Assembly: GCA_964637875.1 (NCBI GenBank)
Contig: CAZWXK010000003.1
Span: forward strand, 1-64,000
DNA from: UBA5972 sp964637875
GTDB taxonomy: Bacteria; Pseudomonadota; Alphaproteobacteria; Rhodobacterales; Rhodobacteraceae
Length of the DNA: 64,000 bases
Direction of reading: 5' to 3'
Below, one piece after another: positions 17,622 to 26,359 of the stretch. The position numbers and the translations under genes are program-made. The notes below the pieces were generated by a model, which saw only the letters and a program-made list of their open reading frames with translations, was not told the DNA's origin and ran no database searches. Each line of letters opens with the position of its first letter. Positions within the stretch are counted from its first letter, which is position 1.

Positions 17622-19442
17622 ATGGCAATGAACGGAATCGAGACAGGCCCCCAGAGGCCAGCGCAGAGGCCGACGGCGAGGCCGGCGGGCGCGCATGGCA
17701 ATGCAGATTCGGACAGGCGGTTGCGCAGGCGCAAGCGCGCCGAAATACGCCTGCGCGCCTATGGCGTTCTTGCCCTGACGCTGGCCATGCTGGCGCTTGG
17801 CACGCTGCTGTGGTCGGTGGTGCGCAAGGCCGGCGATGCGCTGACCGAAAGCTATGTCGAACTGCCGGTCACGCTGGACGCGGCCGCGATCGCCCCCCAG
17901 GGCACAGCTGCGCCCGAGGCCATATTGCGCGCCGATTTCGGCGGCCTGACCAAGGCAACGCTCAGGGCGGCCTTTCCGCAAGCCAGGGCGCGGCGCGACA
18001 AGAAGGCGCTTTACGACCTTGTTTCCGGCGGTGCGTCCTTTGAACTGGCCCGAAAGGTTGCCGCCAATCCCGGGCTGATCGGCCAGACGATCAATTTCGA
18101 CTTTCTCGCATCCGATACCGTGGACCTGTACCTCAAGGGGGCCTATGGCCGGTTGCAACCCGTTGCCGCGCAAGGAGGGCTGACGCTGGAGATCGGCAAG
18201 CGCGTGATTTCGGTCAAGGCCGACCGGCCCGTCTTTGCCGCGGCCCTTGCCAGGGTCAAGGCGCGCAAGATCCGCGACGCCGAGCGCCTGCGCCGACAGG
18301 CCGCCCGCCAGCAGAACGGTGTCAACGTGTTCACCGCCCGCGCCAGGGCCGCCACCACCGCCGAGGAGCGCCAGGCCAATCTGAAAGCCGCCGATCGCGC
18401 CCGCGCCAAGGCCGCCGCCCTGATCGGCAAGGCGGCGGCGCTCGAGGCCGCGGCGCGCAACCGCACGGGGCCCGAGAAACTGAAACGAACCGATCCTTCG
18501 GTATTGCTCAGGGCCGATGGCGGCTGGATCAAGATGACCCGCATCGGCCCCGACCAGGGCCAGGGCAAGGTATTGATCCCGCTGGCCAGCGACAGCGCGC
18601 GCCCCGACAAGTGGCAACTGTACATCACCGAATTGCCCGAACGTGCGCGCCGCATATCGGACAAGCAGATCATCTGGGTCGAAAGCCTGCGCCATGCGGG
18701 CAAGGTCAAGACCGTGTTCAACTGGCGTTTCTTTACCGCCGCCGATTCGCGCGAACCCGAACTGGCCGGCATCAGGGGCGCCGCCGTGGGCTCGTTCTGG
18801 ACCATGCTTGTCACATTCCTGCTGTCCTTTCCCATCGGCGTGCTGGCGGCGATCTATCTGGAGGAATTCGCCCCGCGCAACAGGTGGACCGATTTCATCG
18901 AGGTCAACATCAACAATCTGGCCGCCGTGCCCTCGATCGTGTTCGGCCTGCTCGGGCTGGCCGTGTTCATCGGGTTTTTCGGCGTGCCACGCTCGGCCCC
19001 GCTGGCCGGCGGAATCGTGCTGGCGATCATGACCCTGCCGACCATCATCATTGCTTCGCGCGCATCAATCGCCGCGGTGCCGCCCTCGATCCGCGACGCG
19101 GCGCTGGGGGTGGGGGCCTCGCGCCTGCAGATGGCCTTTCACCATGTGCTGCCGCTGTCGTTGCCCGGCATCCTGACCGGGACCATCATCGGCATGGCGC
19201 GCGCACTTGGCGAAACGGCGCCGCTGATCATGATCGGCATGGTGGCCTTCATCGTCGATGTTCCAAAGGGAATTACCGACAGCGCCACCGTTCTGCCGGT
19301 GCAGATCTATCGCTGGTCGGATTTCCCCGAACGCGCATTCGAGGCCCGCACGGCGGCTGCGATCTCGGTCCTGATCCTGTTTCTGATCGTGATGAACGGG
19401 CTTGCGGTCTTCCTGCGCCGCCGCTTTGAAAGAAGGTGGTAA
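17622..19442 (+). CDS. pstA: phosphate ABC transporter permease PstA with large periplasmic insert
   Basis: A 606-residue permease, about twice the usual length. After a basic N-terminus and one helix (about residues 46-67) comes a periplasmic segment of some 320 residues (about 70-389), whose middle (about 208-290) is Ala/Arg/Lys-rich and probably coiled-coil. The permease core starts near residue 390 and contains the EAA-type loop (ASRLQMAFHHVLPLSLPG). Such N-terminal domains (DUF3333 type) occur in alphaproteobacterial PstA, but the length here is notable. It starts 17 bp after pstC; pstB follows. Confidence 0.93.
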   Translation: MAMNGIETGPQRPAQRPTARPAGAHGNADSDRRLRRRKRAEIRLRAYGVLALTLAMLALGTLLWSVVRKAGDALTESYVELPVTLDAAAIAPQGTAAPEAILRADFGGLTKATLRAAFPQARARRDKKALYDLVSGGASFELARKVAANPGLIGQTINFDFLASDTVDLYLKGAYGRLQPVAAQGGLTLEIGKRVISVKADRPVFAAALARVKARKIRDAERLRRQAARQQNGVNVFTARARAATTAEERQANLKAADRARAKAAALIGKAAALEAAARNRTGPEKLKRTDPSVLLRADGGWIKMTRIGPDQGQGKVLIPLASDSARPDKWQLYITELPERARRISDKQIIWVESLRHAGKVKTVFNWRFFTAADSREPELAGIRGAAVGSFWTMLVTFLLSFPIGVLAAIYLEEFAPRNRWTDFIEVNINNLAAVPSIVFGLLGLAVFIGFFGVPRSAPLAGGIVLAIMTLPTIIIASRASIAAVPPSIRDAALGVGASRLQMAFHHVLPLSLPGILTGTIIGMARALGETAPLIMIGMVAFIVDVPKGITDSATVLPVQIYRWSDFPERAFEARTAAAISVLILFLIVMNGLAVFLRRRFERRW

Positions 19443-19506
19443 GGTGATGTTCGACAAGTGCCATGACAACATTTCGGCCAGGCAACGGCCCAACCCACGG
19501 AACCGG

Positions 19507-20295
19507 ATGAAAATGACCGACACACAGGAAAACACGGGTGAAATCAAGTTTTCGGCGCGCGGCGTGGATGTGTTCTATGGCGACACCCACGCGATCAGGT
19601 CGGTCGATGTCGATATCCCCGACAAGACCGTGACCGCCTTTATCGGGCCGTCGGGCTGTGGCAAGTCAACCTTTCTGCGCTGCCTCAACCGCATGAACGA
19701 CACCATCGACATCTGCCGCGTGACCGGCGATATCCGTCTGGACGGCACCGACATCTATACGAAACAGATCGACCCGGTGCAGTTGCGCGCCCGTGTCGGC
19801 ATGGTGTTTCAGAAACCGAACCCCTTTCCGAAATCGATCTTCGACAATGTCGCCTATGGGCCCAGGATCCACGGTCTTGTCGGCAATCGCAGCGAGACAC
19901 AGGACGTCGTTGAAAAATCCCTGCGCCGCGCCGCCCTGTGGGACGAGGTCAAGGATCGTCTGCATGAACCCGGCACCGGGCTTTCGGGCGGCCAGCAGCA
20001 GCGGCTGTGCATCGCGCGTGCGATTGCCACCTCGCCCGAAGTGCTGTTGATGGACGAGCCATGTTCGGCGCTCGATCCCATCGCTACCGCCCAGATCGAA
20101 GAACTGATCGACGAGCTGCGTTCGCGCCTTGCGGTGGTGATCGTGACCCATTCCATGCAGCAGGCTGCCCGCGTCAGCCAGCGCACGGCGTTTTTCCACA
20201 TGGGAGAGCTGGTCGAACAGGGCGCGACCGACCAGATATTCACCCGCCCGCAGGACCCGCGCACGGAAAGCTATATCACCGGCCGGATCGGCTGA
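19507..20295 (+). CDS. pstB: phosphate ABC transporter ATPase
   Basis: A 262-residue ATP-binding subunit energising PstCA. Walker A GPSGCGKST, signature LSGGQQQR, Walker B LLMDEPCSALD and switch VTHS are all present. Starts at 19507 and 19513 are both possible after CGGAACCGG; an ATG at 19447, just after the pstA stop, would add 20 residues. The PstB family is usually about 260 residues, which favours 19507. Confidence 0.95.
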   Translation: MKMTDTQENTGEIKFSARGVDVFYGDTHAIRSVDVDIPDKTVTAFIGPSGCGKSTFLRCLNRMNDTIDICRVTGDIRLDGTDIYTKQIDPVQLRARVGMVFQKPNPFPKSIFDNVAYGPRIHGLVGNRSETQDVVEKSLRRAALWDEVKDRLHEPGTGLSGGQQQRLCIARAIATSPEVLLMDEPCSALDPIATAQIEELIDELRSRLAVVIVTHSMQQAARVSQRTAFFHMGELVEQGATDQIFTRPQDPRTESYITGRIG

Positions 20296-20309
20296 CAGGA
20301 GGGATGACG

Positions 20310-21041
20310 ATGATCGACTCGGCTCATATTCACAGGGCGTTTGATGCAGATCTCGAAAGGATCCACAACCTTATCCTTGAAATGGGCGGCCTGACCGAGG
20401 CCCAGATCGGGGAATCGGCCGAGGTGCTGCTCAAGCGCGACAACGAACGCGCCGCAGCGGTGATCGCGCGCGACAGGCAGATCGACGCGCTGGAGCTGGA
20501 AATAGACGCCGAGGTCGTGCGTGTTCTGGCATTGCGTCAGCCGATCGCACAGGATCTGCGCATGGTCATCACGGTGATGAAGATCGCCGGCAATCTCGAA
20601 CGCATCGGCGACTACGCCAAGAACAACGCCAAACGCGCGGTGGCCATCGCCCACGCCCCGCCCGTGGGTAACGCCGCCGGAACCCTGAAACGCATGGCGC
20701 GCGCGGTGCAGGACATGCTGCGGGACGGGCTCGATTCCTATGTCAAGCGCGACCTCGAACTTGCCACCGATGTCAGGATGCGCGACGAAGAGGTCGACCA
20801 GATGTATAACGGCCTGTTCCGCGAACTGCTGACCCACATGATGGAGGATCCGCGCCATATCTCGCCGTCGATGCATCTGCTGTTTGTCGCCAAGAACATC
20901 GAGCGCATGGGCGATCATGTGACCGGAATCGTCGAGCAGGTCATCTTTACCATTACCGGCAAGCTGCCCGAGGACGATCGCCCCAAGGGCGACGACAGCC
21001 CCTATGCGGAAATCGCGCCGCAGCAACCCGACAAGGACTGA
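20310..21041 (+). CDS. phoU: phosphate signalling regulator PhoU
   Basis: A 243-residue all-helical protein of two PhoU three-helix repeats (about residues 10-110 and 115-215), the negative modulator linking Pst transport to PhoR activity. The ALRQPIAQDLRMVI and HLLFVAKNIERMGDH segments are the conserved repeat motifs. AGGAGGG at 20297-20303 sits immediately before ATG 20304 but six bases from ATG 20310, so 20310 is the better start. Lies 14 bp after pstB and 6 bp before phoB. Confidence 0.95.
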   Translation: MIDSAHIHRAFDADLERIHNLILEMGGLTEAQIGESAEVLLKRDNERAAAVIARDRQIDALELEIDAEVVRVLALRQPIAQDLRMVITVMKIAGNLERIGDYAKNNAKRAVAIAHAPPVGNAAGTLKRMARAVQDMLRDGLDSYVKRDLELATDVRMRDEEVDQMYNGLFRELLTHMMEDPRHISPSMHLLFVAKNIERMGDHVTGIVEQVIFTITGKLPEDDRPKGDDSPYAEIAPQQPDKD

Positions 21042-21047
21042 GAAACC

Positions 21048-21755
21048 ATGGCGACAAGCAACGAACCGACCGTTCTGGTGGTCGAGGACGAGGCCTCGCA
21101 AAGGCAGGTTCTGGCCTACAACCTGAAATCAAATGGCTATCGCGCGCTGACCGCTGCCGATGGCGAGGAGGCGCTGCTGCTGATCGACGAAGAGATGCCC
21201 GATCTCGTCATCCTCGACTGGATGCTGCCCGAGGTCTCGGGGATCGAGATCTGCCGACGTATCAAGATGCGCGAGGAAACCCGCGACATTCCCGTCATCA
21301 TGCTGTCTGCGCGCGCCGAGGAGAGCGACCGGGTGCGCGGTCTGGAAACCGGTGCTGATGACTATGTCGTCAAGCCCTATTCGATATCCGAACTCATGGC
21401 ACGGGTGAAAACCAACCTGCGGCGCCTGCGCAAGGCGGTCGAGGGGCAGGTGCTGCGCCACGGCGACATCAGACTGGATGCCGAACAGCATCGCGTGTTT
21501 CGCGGCGAACGCGCGGTTCACCTCGGCCCCACGGAATTTCGCCTGCTGCATGTCTTTCTTGAAAAACCCGGCCGCGTCTGGAGCCGCGAACAGCTGCTCG
21601 ACCGTGTCTGGGGGCGCGATGTCTATGTCGATACCCGCACCGTTGACGTCCATGTGGGCCGCCTGCGCAAGGCCCTGCGCGGCGCGGCGAGCAATGATCG
21701 CAACGACAGCGATCCCATCCGGACCGTGCGCGGGGCAGGATACGCACTGGGTTGA
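21048..21755 (+). CDS. phoB: phosphate regulon response regulator PhoB
   Basis: A 235-residue OmpR/PhoB-class regulator. The receiver has the acidic pair Glu13/Asp14, phospho-acceptor Asp57 in VILDWMLPE and Lys109 in VVKPYS. The winged-helix DNA-binding domain spans about residues 130-233 (GPTEFRLLHVFLEKPGRVWS). Last gene of the pst operon, followed by a palindromic repeat facing a convergent operon. Confidence 0.96.
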   Translation: MATSNEPTVLVVEDEASQRQVLAYNLKSNGYRALTAADGEEALLLIDEEMPDLVILDWMLPEVSGIEICRRIKMREETRDIPVIMLSARAEESDRVRGLETGADDYVVKPYSISELMARVKTNLRRLRKAVEGQVLRHGDIRLDAEQHRVFRGERAVHLGPTEFRLLHVFLEKPGRVWSREQLLDRVWGRDVYVDTRTVDVHVGRLRKALRGAASNDRNDSDPIRTVRGAGYALG

Positions 21756-21787
21756 TCTGCCCCGGCGGGCATGGCCATCAGCCTTGT

Positions 21788-21892
21788 TTCTTCTTTGTCC
21801 AAATACGCCCGCCGGAGGCTCCTGCAATTTCCGACGGCGCAGGCGGGGGCTGTCTGCCCCCGCACCCCCGAGCGTATTTCCGCAAAGAAGAA
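21788..21892. repeat. nested-palindrome intergenic repeat, copy A
   Basis: Outer arms TTCTTCTTTG (21788-21797) and CAAAGAAGAA (21883-21892), inner arms AAATACGC (21801-21808) and GCGTATTT (21872-21879), and a core hairpin GCGGGGGC/GCCCCCGC (21843-21863, loop TGTCT). It lies between the convergent phoB and ABC-permease genes. The same element recurs inverted at 45414-45519 and in part at 53012-53058, always between convergent genes, which suggests a bidirectional terminator or REP-like element. Confidence 0.85.
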
Positions 21893-21902
21893 AAAGTCTG
21901 CA

Positions 21903-23045
21903 TCAGTCGAGGGTGCGGCGGAAACGCATCAATGCCAGCAACATGAAGATCACCGCAAACAGGATCAGCGCGGCCATTGGTCCCTGAATGGCCCGGATAT
22001 CGGCGCCCTTCAGCATCACCGCCCGCACAACCCGCAGAAAATGGGTGAGGGGAAAGGTCTCGCCGATATATTGCGCCCAGACGGGCATGCCGCGAAACGG
22101 AAACATGAACCCCGACAGCAGGAGCGATGGCAGGAAATAGAAGAATGTCAGCTGCATGGCCTGCATCTGGGTGCGCGCCATGGTCGAGAATGTGTAGCCC
22201 AGCAGAACCAGCGCAAAGACAAAGATGCCGATTCCGGTCAGAAGCAGTCGCATCGAACCGATGAAGGGTACATCGAACAGGATGCGCGCTGCCAGCAGCA
22301 CCACGATCACCTGTACCGCGCCGACAAAAAGATATGGCAGGATCTTTCCCAGCATGATTTCGACGGGGGTTGCGGGCAGGGCCAGCAGGTTTTCCATCGT
22401 GCCGCGTTCGGTTTCGCGGGTGAGCGCCATCGCCGTCATCATCACCATGGTCATCTGCAATATCACCCCCAGAAGGCCCGGTACGATGTTGTACTGGGTG
22501 ATCCCCTCGGGATTGTAGCGTTTGTGCACGACCACCTCGATCTGCCGGGCCGCGCTCTGGGCTGCCTGGGCCTGGGCGCCCCGTTCGCGCAGCAGCGCTT
22601 GTGTTGCCACCGTGCCGAGGGTCGAAATCGCCCCGGAGGCCACCGCCGGGTCGGTGGCATCGGCCTCGATCAGGATACGGGGATGATCGCCCCGCTCGAC
22701 GCGGCGCGCAAAATCGGACGGAATGGTGACGACGAAACTGACCGTGCCGTTGGCGATCAGCGCCTCTGCCTCGGTTGTGGAACTGACGACGTGATCGAAA
22801 CGGTAATAGCCGGTCAGTTCCAGCGCAGTTACCATGGCGCGGCTGTAATGATCCATGCTGGTGGTGACCAGAGCTGCCGGCAGGGCCTTGGGATCGTTGT
22901 TGATCGCATAGCCGAACAGGATCAGCTGCATCAGGGGGACACCCAGCATCATCGCGAAGGTGATGCGGTCGCGCCGCATCTGCACGACCTCCTTGGCAAG
23001 CAGCGCATACAGGCGGGTCACGGAAAAGATGCGTGAAATCCTCAT
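21903..23045 (-). CDS. ABC-2 type transporter permease
   Basis: A 380-residue export permease with one N-terminal helix (about 25-48), a soluble extracytoplasmic domain of about 150 residues, and five C-terminal helices, the YhhJ/YbhS-like layout. It overlaps the ATPase gene by 4 bp (ATGA) and is the third gene of the HlyD-ATPase-permease operon. Together they would form an efflux pump spanning the inner membrane with a periplasmic adaptor; an outer-membrane partner is not encoded here. Substrate unknown. Confidence 0.9.
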   Translation of the reverse strand: MRISRIFSVTRLYALLAKEVVQMRRDRITFAMMLGVPLMQLILFGYAINNDPKALPAALVTTSMDHYSRAMVTALELTGYYRFDHVVSSTTEAEALIANGTVSFVVTIPSDFARRVERGDHPRILIEADATDPAVASGAISTLGTVATQALLRERGAQAQAAQSAARQIEVVVHKRYNPEGITQYNIVPGLLGVILQMTMVMMTAMALTRETERGTMENLLALPATPVEIMLGKILPYLFVGAVQVIVVLLAARILFDVPFIGSMRLLLTGIGIFVFALVLLGYTFSTMARTQMQAMQLTFFYFLPSLLLSGFMFPFRGMPVWAQYIGETFPLTHFLRVVRAVMLKGADIRAIQGPMAALILFAVIFMLLALMRFRRTLD

Positions 23046-23965
23046 GCCATGTTGTCCTTTGCGCGGGTCATGAACTGAATGAAAACGTCCTCGAGACTGG
23101 TCTGCCCCGGTGCGACCCTGATATCCAGCTTGCGTGCAACCCTTTCGACCGCCCGTTGCAACGGGACGGCCTCGCGGCCGACCACATGGAGGGTGGTTCC
23201 GAAAGGCGCAACCTGATCGACCCCCGGCATGGGCTTGAGCATCAACGCGGCCTCATGGGTCTGGGGGCCGGTAACGACAAAGGTCGTCAGCCCGGCATCG
23301 CGCACGACCTGTTCGACGGTGCCATGGGCCAGCAACCTGCCATAGGAGATATAGTTGATCTTGTGGCAACGCTCGGCTTCGTCCATGTAATGGGTCGAGA
23401 TCAGAATCGTCATGCCCTCGGCTGAAAGGGTGTGAATTTCATCCCAGAAATCGCGCCGGGCCTTGGGGTCGACGCCGGCCGTGGGCTCGTCGAGCAACAG
23501 CAGCCGCGGCTTGTGCATGATGCAGGCGGCCAGGGCGAGGCGCTGTTTCCAGCCGCCGGACAGGCTGCCCGCCAGCTGTTTGCGTCGCCCCCACAACCCC
23601 AGATCGGCCAGGGTTTCGCGGACATGACGGCGCATCGGTTTCAGCCGATAGAGACGGGCGACAAAGCGCAGATTTTCCTCGATGGTCAGATCGTCGTAAA
23701 AGGAAAAGCTCTGGGTCATGTAGCCGACCTGACGCTTGATCTTGAGCTGTTCGCGCCTCAGGTCAAGGCCCAGGACCGTTCCACCCCCCTCGTCGGGGGT
23801 CAGAAGGCCGCACATCAGCCGGATCATGGTCGTCTTGCCCGAGCCGTTGGGTCCGAGAAAGCCTGCTATCTCGCCGCGTGCGACGCGCATCGAGACATGA
23901 TCGACGACGGTTCTGTGGCCGTATCTCTTGACCAGCCCCTGGACATCGATCACGTTATCGTTCAT
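23042..23965 (-). CDS. ABC transporter ATPase of the export operon
   Basis: A 307-residue ATPase with Walker A GPNGSGKTT, signature LSGGWKQR and Walker B LLLLDEPTAGVDP, followed by a roughly 80-residue C-terminal domain typical of YbhF/YhiH-like drug-export ATPases. The frame is open upstream to 24163, but the ATG at 23965 overlaps the HlyD stop as ATGA, the expected translational coupling. Drives the neighbouring ABC-2 permease. Confidence 0.93.
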   Translation of the reverse strand: MNDNVIDVQGLVKRYGHRTVVDHVSMRVARGEIAGFLGPNGSGKTTMIRLMCGLLTPDEGGGTVLGLDLRREQLKIKRQVGYMTQSFSFYDDLTIEENLRFVARLYRLKPMRRHVRETLADLGLWGRRKQLAGSLSGGWKQRLALAACIMHKPRLLLLDEPTAGVDPKARRDFWDEIHTLSAEGMTILISTHYMDEAERCHKINYISYGRLLAHGTVEQVVRDAGLTTFVVTGPQTHEAALMLKPMPGVDQVAPFGTTLHVVGREAVPLQRAVERVARKLDIRVAPGQTSLEDVFIQFMTRAKDNMA

Positions 23966-24927
23966 TTGCCGAGCGCTCCGAGATCGACATCGACGATCTG
24001 CCCGGGCTTGAGGGTGGCCGCCCCCTTGCCACCTTTGCCCTCGGGGCGGGCCTCGACCAGATAGACCAGCTTTTGCCGGTTTTCGAGCGAATAGATCACA
24101 GGCGGCGTGAATTCGGGTGCGTTGGAAATATAGGTCACGCGCGCCCGCAGGCCGTTGCCGCAACCATCGCAGTTGACCCTGAGCTCGGCCCCCAGGGAAA
24201 GACGCGAAAGCACGCTTTCTCCGACGTAAAGGCGCAGTTTGGTCGCCCCGTCGGGCAGAAGCGACAGAACCGGCGCCTGTGGACCGGCTACCTCGCCGGG
24301 GTTGCGGATCACATCCACCACCTGGCCCGCACGCCCCGCAACCAGGGTTCGTTGCGACAGGCGCCAGGCCGCGCGCTCCTGTGCCGCGCGCGCCTGGGCC
24401 ACCGCTGCCTGGGCGGCCTTGATCCGCTCGGGCCGGGCGGGCAGGCGTGCCACCTGAAGGTTGGCCTCGAGCTCACCCACGCGGGCCCGGGCGACATCAT
24501 AGGCGGTCGAGGCCGTATCCAGCTGCGAGCGCGCGACGATTCCGCGGCGGAACAGGTCGGCCTGACGTTCATATTCGCGCCTTGCCTCGGCGGCGCTGGC
24601 CCGGGCCGAGGCAAGGGTGGCCTCGATCACGGCGATTTCCTGCGGGCGGCGGCCCTGTTGCAGATCGGCCAGACGGCTGAGCGCCTGCGCCAGGGCGGCA
24701 CGGGCCTGTGCCAGGGCGATCTCGGCGTCGCGACGTTCCAGAAATACCAGCTTGTCGCCCCGCTTGATGCGCGCGCCCCGGCGCACCGGAATATTTTCGA
24801 TCCGGGCGATCTCGACCGGGGCCAGCAGAACATACTCGCCTTCGACATAGCCTGTTGCATAGGGCAGGGGCGCCTGGCAGGCGCCAAAAAGATTGCCGAT
24901 CAGGGGAAATGCGCAAAGCAGGGACAT
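23962..24927 (-). CDS. HlyD-family periplasmic adaptor, probable lipoprotein
   Basis: A 321-residue membrane-fusion protein: N-terminal lipobox-like LFGAC (Cys near residue 17), a split biotinyl-lipoyl domain, a long alanine-rich coiled-coil hairpin (about residues 65-190) and a beta-barrel C-terminus. The equivalent of YbhG/YhiI. First gene of the three-gene export operon; the ribosome site is weak. The coiled coil would reach toward an outer-membrane channel encoded elsewhere. Confidence 0.88.
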   Translation of the reverse strand: MSLLCAFPLIGNLFGACQAPLPYATGYVEGEYVLLAPVEIARIENIPVRRGARIKRGDKLVFLERRDAEIALAQARAALAQALSRLADLQQGRRPQEIAVIEATLASARASAAEARREYERQADLFRRGIVARSQLDTASTAYDVARARVGELEANLQVARLPARPERIKAAQAAVAQARAAQERAAWRLSQRTLVAGRAGQVVDVIRNPGEVAGPQAPVLSLLPDGATKLRLYVGESVLSRLSLGAELRVNCDGCGNGLRARVTYISNAPEFTPPVIYSLENRQKLVYLVEARPEGKGGKGAATLKPGQIVDVDLGALGK

Positions 24928-25180
24928 CGTTGGTCAACCCGTTTTCAAATCATGGTTCTGCCAGACTGCGGCGCGGGGCGGGACATGCGGAAATGTCTGC
25001 CACGCGGCACCTTCCGGGCTGTGACTGTAGGCTGGAACGGTCTTGCGGGAAAGGGCGGAGTCGAGACGAAAAATGCCCGCGCGTTTTACCAATAATGGAT
25101 ATTATGTGAAATATGGATAGTCCACAGAACGCCAATCATGTCATTATTACTGCATGTTGCGCGTTGAATATGATCTGCGG
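24928..25180. other. intergenic region upstream of the export operon
   Basis: About 250 bp between the HlyD gene and the FAD-oxidoreductase stop, both on the minus strand. It is more A/T-rich than its surroundings and should hold the export operon promoter. ATAAT (25092-25096) and ATTAT (25101-25105) form a small inverted repeat that could be an operator. I see no gene. Confidence 0.5.
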
Positions 25181-26356
25181 TCACACGATATTGCGCTCGG
25201 GGAATGGCCGATTTTCGAGGATCCTTTCCACCCCGAGCTCCGTGAGGTCGAGGCTGCGATACCCGCCAGTCAGAATCAGTTCCGCAAGTCCCCGTCCAAT
25301 CGCCGGCGCCTGTTGCAGGCCGTGACCCGAGAACCCGTTTGCGAGGTATAAATTCGCCAAACCCGGATGTTTGCCGACAATGGCGTTCTGATCCAGCAGG
25401 TTGTAGGCGTAATGTCCTGCCCAGGCGCGTTTCATCCGCATTGCCTCGAATACCGGCCCGAGCGCGGCAAGACGTGGCCAGAGGAAATCGTCGAACTCGT
25501 TGTATCTGGGGTCGAAATCAGTCAACTCGACCGCGGGATCCGGCTGTGGATGGACGGCACCCATCCAGTACGCGCCTTCCGGGCGGACATAGACACCTGG
25601 CGCCACGATCAGCGGCGCATCATGGGTGGGCGCGACGGGCGTCTGAAAGACAAAGGTCGTCCGTTTGCGCGCCTCGATGGGCAGATCGAGCCCGGCCATA
25701 CGGGCAATTGCCCGAGCGCGGGTTCCGGCGGCATTGACAAAGACCTGTCCACCCACACTGTCGCCATTGACGAGAATCGCATCGGTCACCCGTTGCCCTT
25801 GTTTGTGCAGCTCTGCAACTTCACCCTCCAGATAGCTGACACCAAGGGATTTTCCAAGTTCGCGAAATCCGCTCAACAGACCCATGTTGTCAAACCAGCC
25901 TTCGTCGCGCCGGCCCAGGGATGCCAGAACGACCCCTTGCGCATTCAGGAACGGATAGCGCGCGGCCAGTTCGTCCGGGCCCATCAGCGTGACCTCGGCG
26001 CCCATCTCGCGCTGTACGGCATTGTTCTGGCGCATGATTTCGGCCTGACCATCAGTTGTGGCCAGAAAGAGATACCCGTTTTCCCTGAACGAAAGGTCAC
26101 GCAATCCTTCGTCGCCCTCGAAGAATGTCGCAAAATCGCGGATGAAGGCCGCCCCGAATTTCGAGATCGCGACATTGACCGGATTTGAAAACTGCACCCG
26201 GATCGAGGCCGCCGACAGCGCGGTCGAGGCGTGGCGATAGCTGAAATCGCGCTCGATCACCGCAATCTTCAGCCTGTCCATCCGCGCCAGCCACCACGCG
26301 ATCGAGGCGCCGATCACGCCTGCGCCGATGATGACCACGTCGAAATCGTGGCGCAT
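25181..26356 (-). CDS. FAD-dependent oxidoreductase (DAO family)
   Basis: A 391-residue D-amino-acid-oxidase-fold flavoprotein. The N-terminal Rossmann motif VVIIGAGVIGASIA binds FAD; the C-terminal FSGHGLQQAPAIGRGLAELI is the second FAD strand. Such enzymes oxidise secondary or tertiary amines or amino acids (sarcosine, glycine derivatives); the actual substrate is unknown. It begins 3 bp after the TPP-enzyme stop, so the two are translated from one transcript and probably act in one pathway. Confidence 0.85.
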   Translation of the reverse strand: MRHDFDVVIIGAGVIGASIAWWLARMDRLKIAVIERDFSYRHASTALSAASIRVQFSNPVNVAISKFGAAFIRDFATFFEGDEGLRDLSFRENGYLFLATTDGQAEIMRQNNAVQREMGAEVTLMGPDELAARYPFLNAQGVVLASLGRRDEGWFDNMGLLSGFRELGKSLGVSYLEGEVAELHKQGQRVTDAILVNGDSVGGQVFVNAAGTRARAIARMAGLDLPIEARKRTTFVFQTPVAPTHDAPLIVAPGVYVRPEGAYWMGAVHPQPDPAVELTDFDPRYNEFDDFLWPRLAALGPVFEAMRMKRAWAGHYAYNLLDQNAIVGKHPGLANLYLANGFSGHGLQQAPAIGRGLAELILTGGYRSLDLTELGVERILENRPFPERNIV

Positions 26357-26359
26357 TCC

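Noticed and set aside
24928..25180. Small gene before the export operon
   Set aside because: No open frame with a plausible start and ribosome site was found; the region looks like an A/T-rich promoter.
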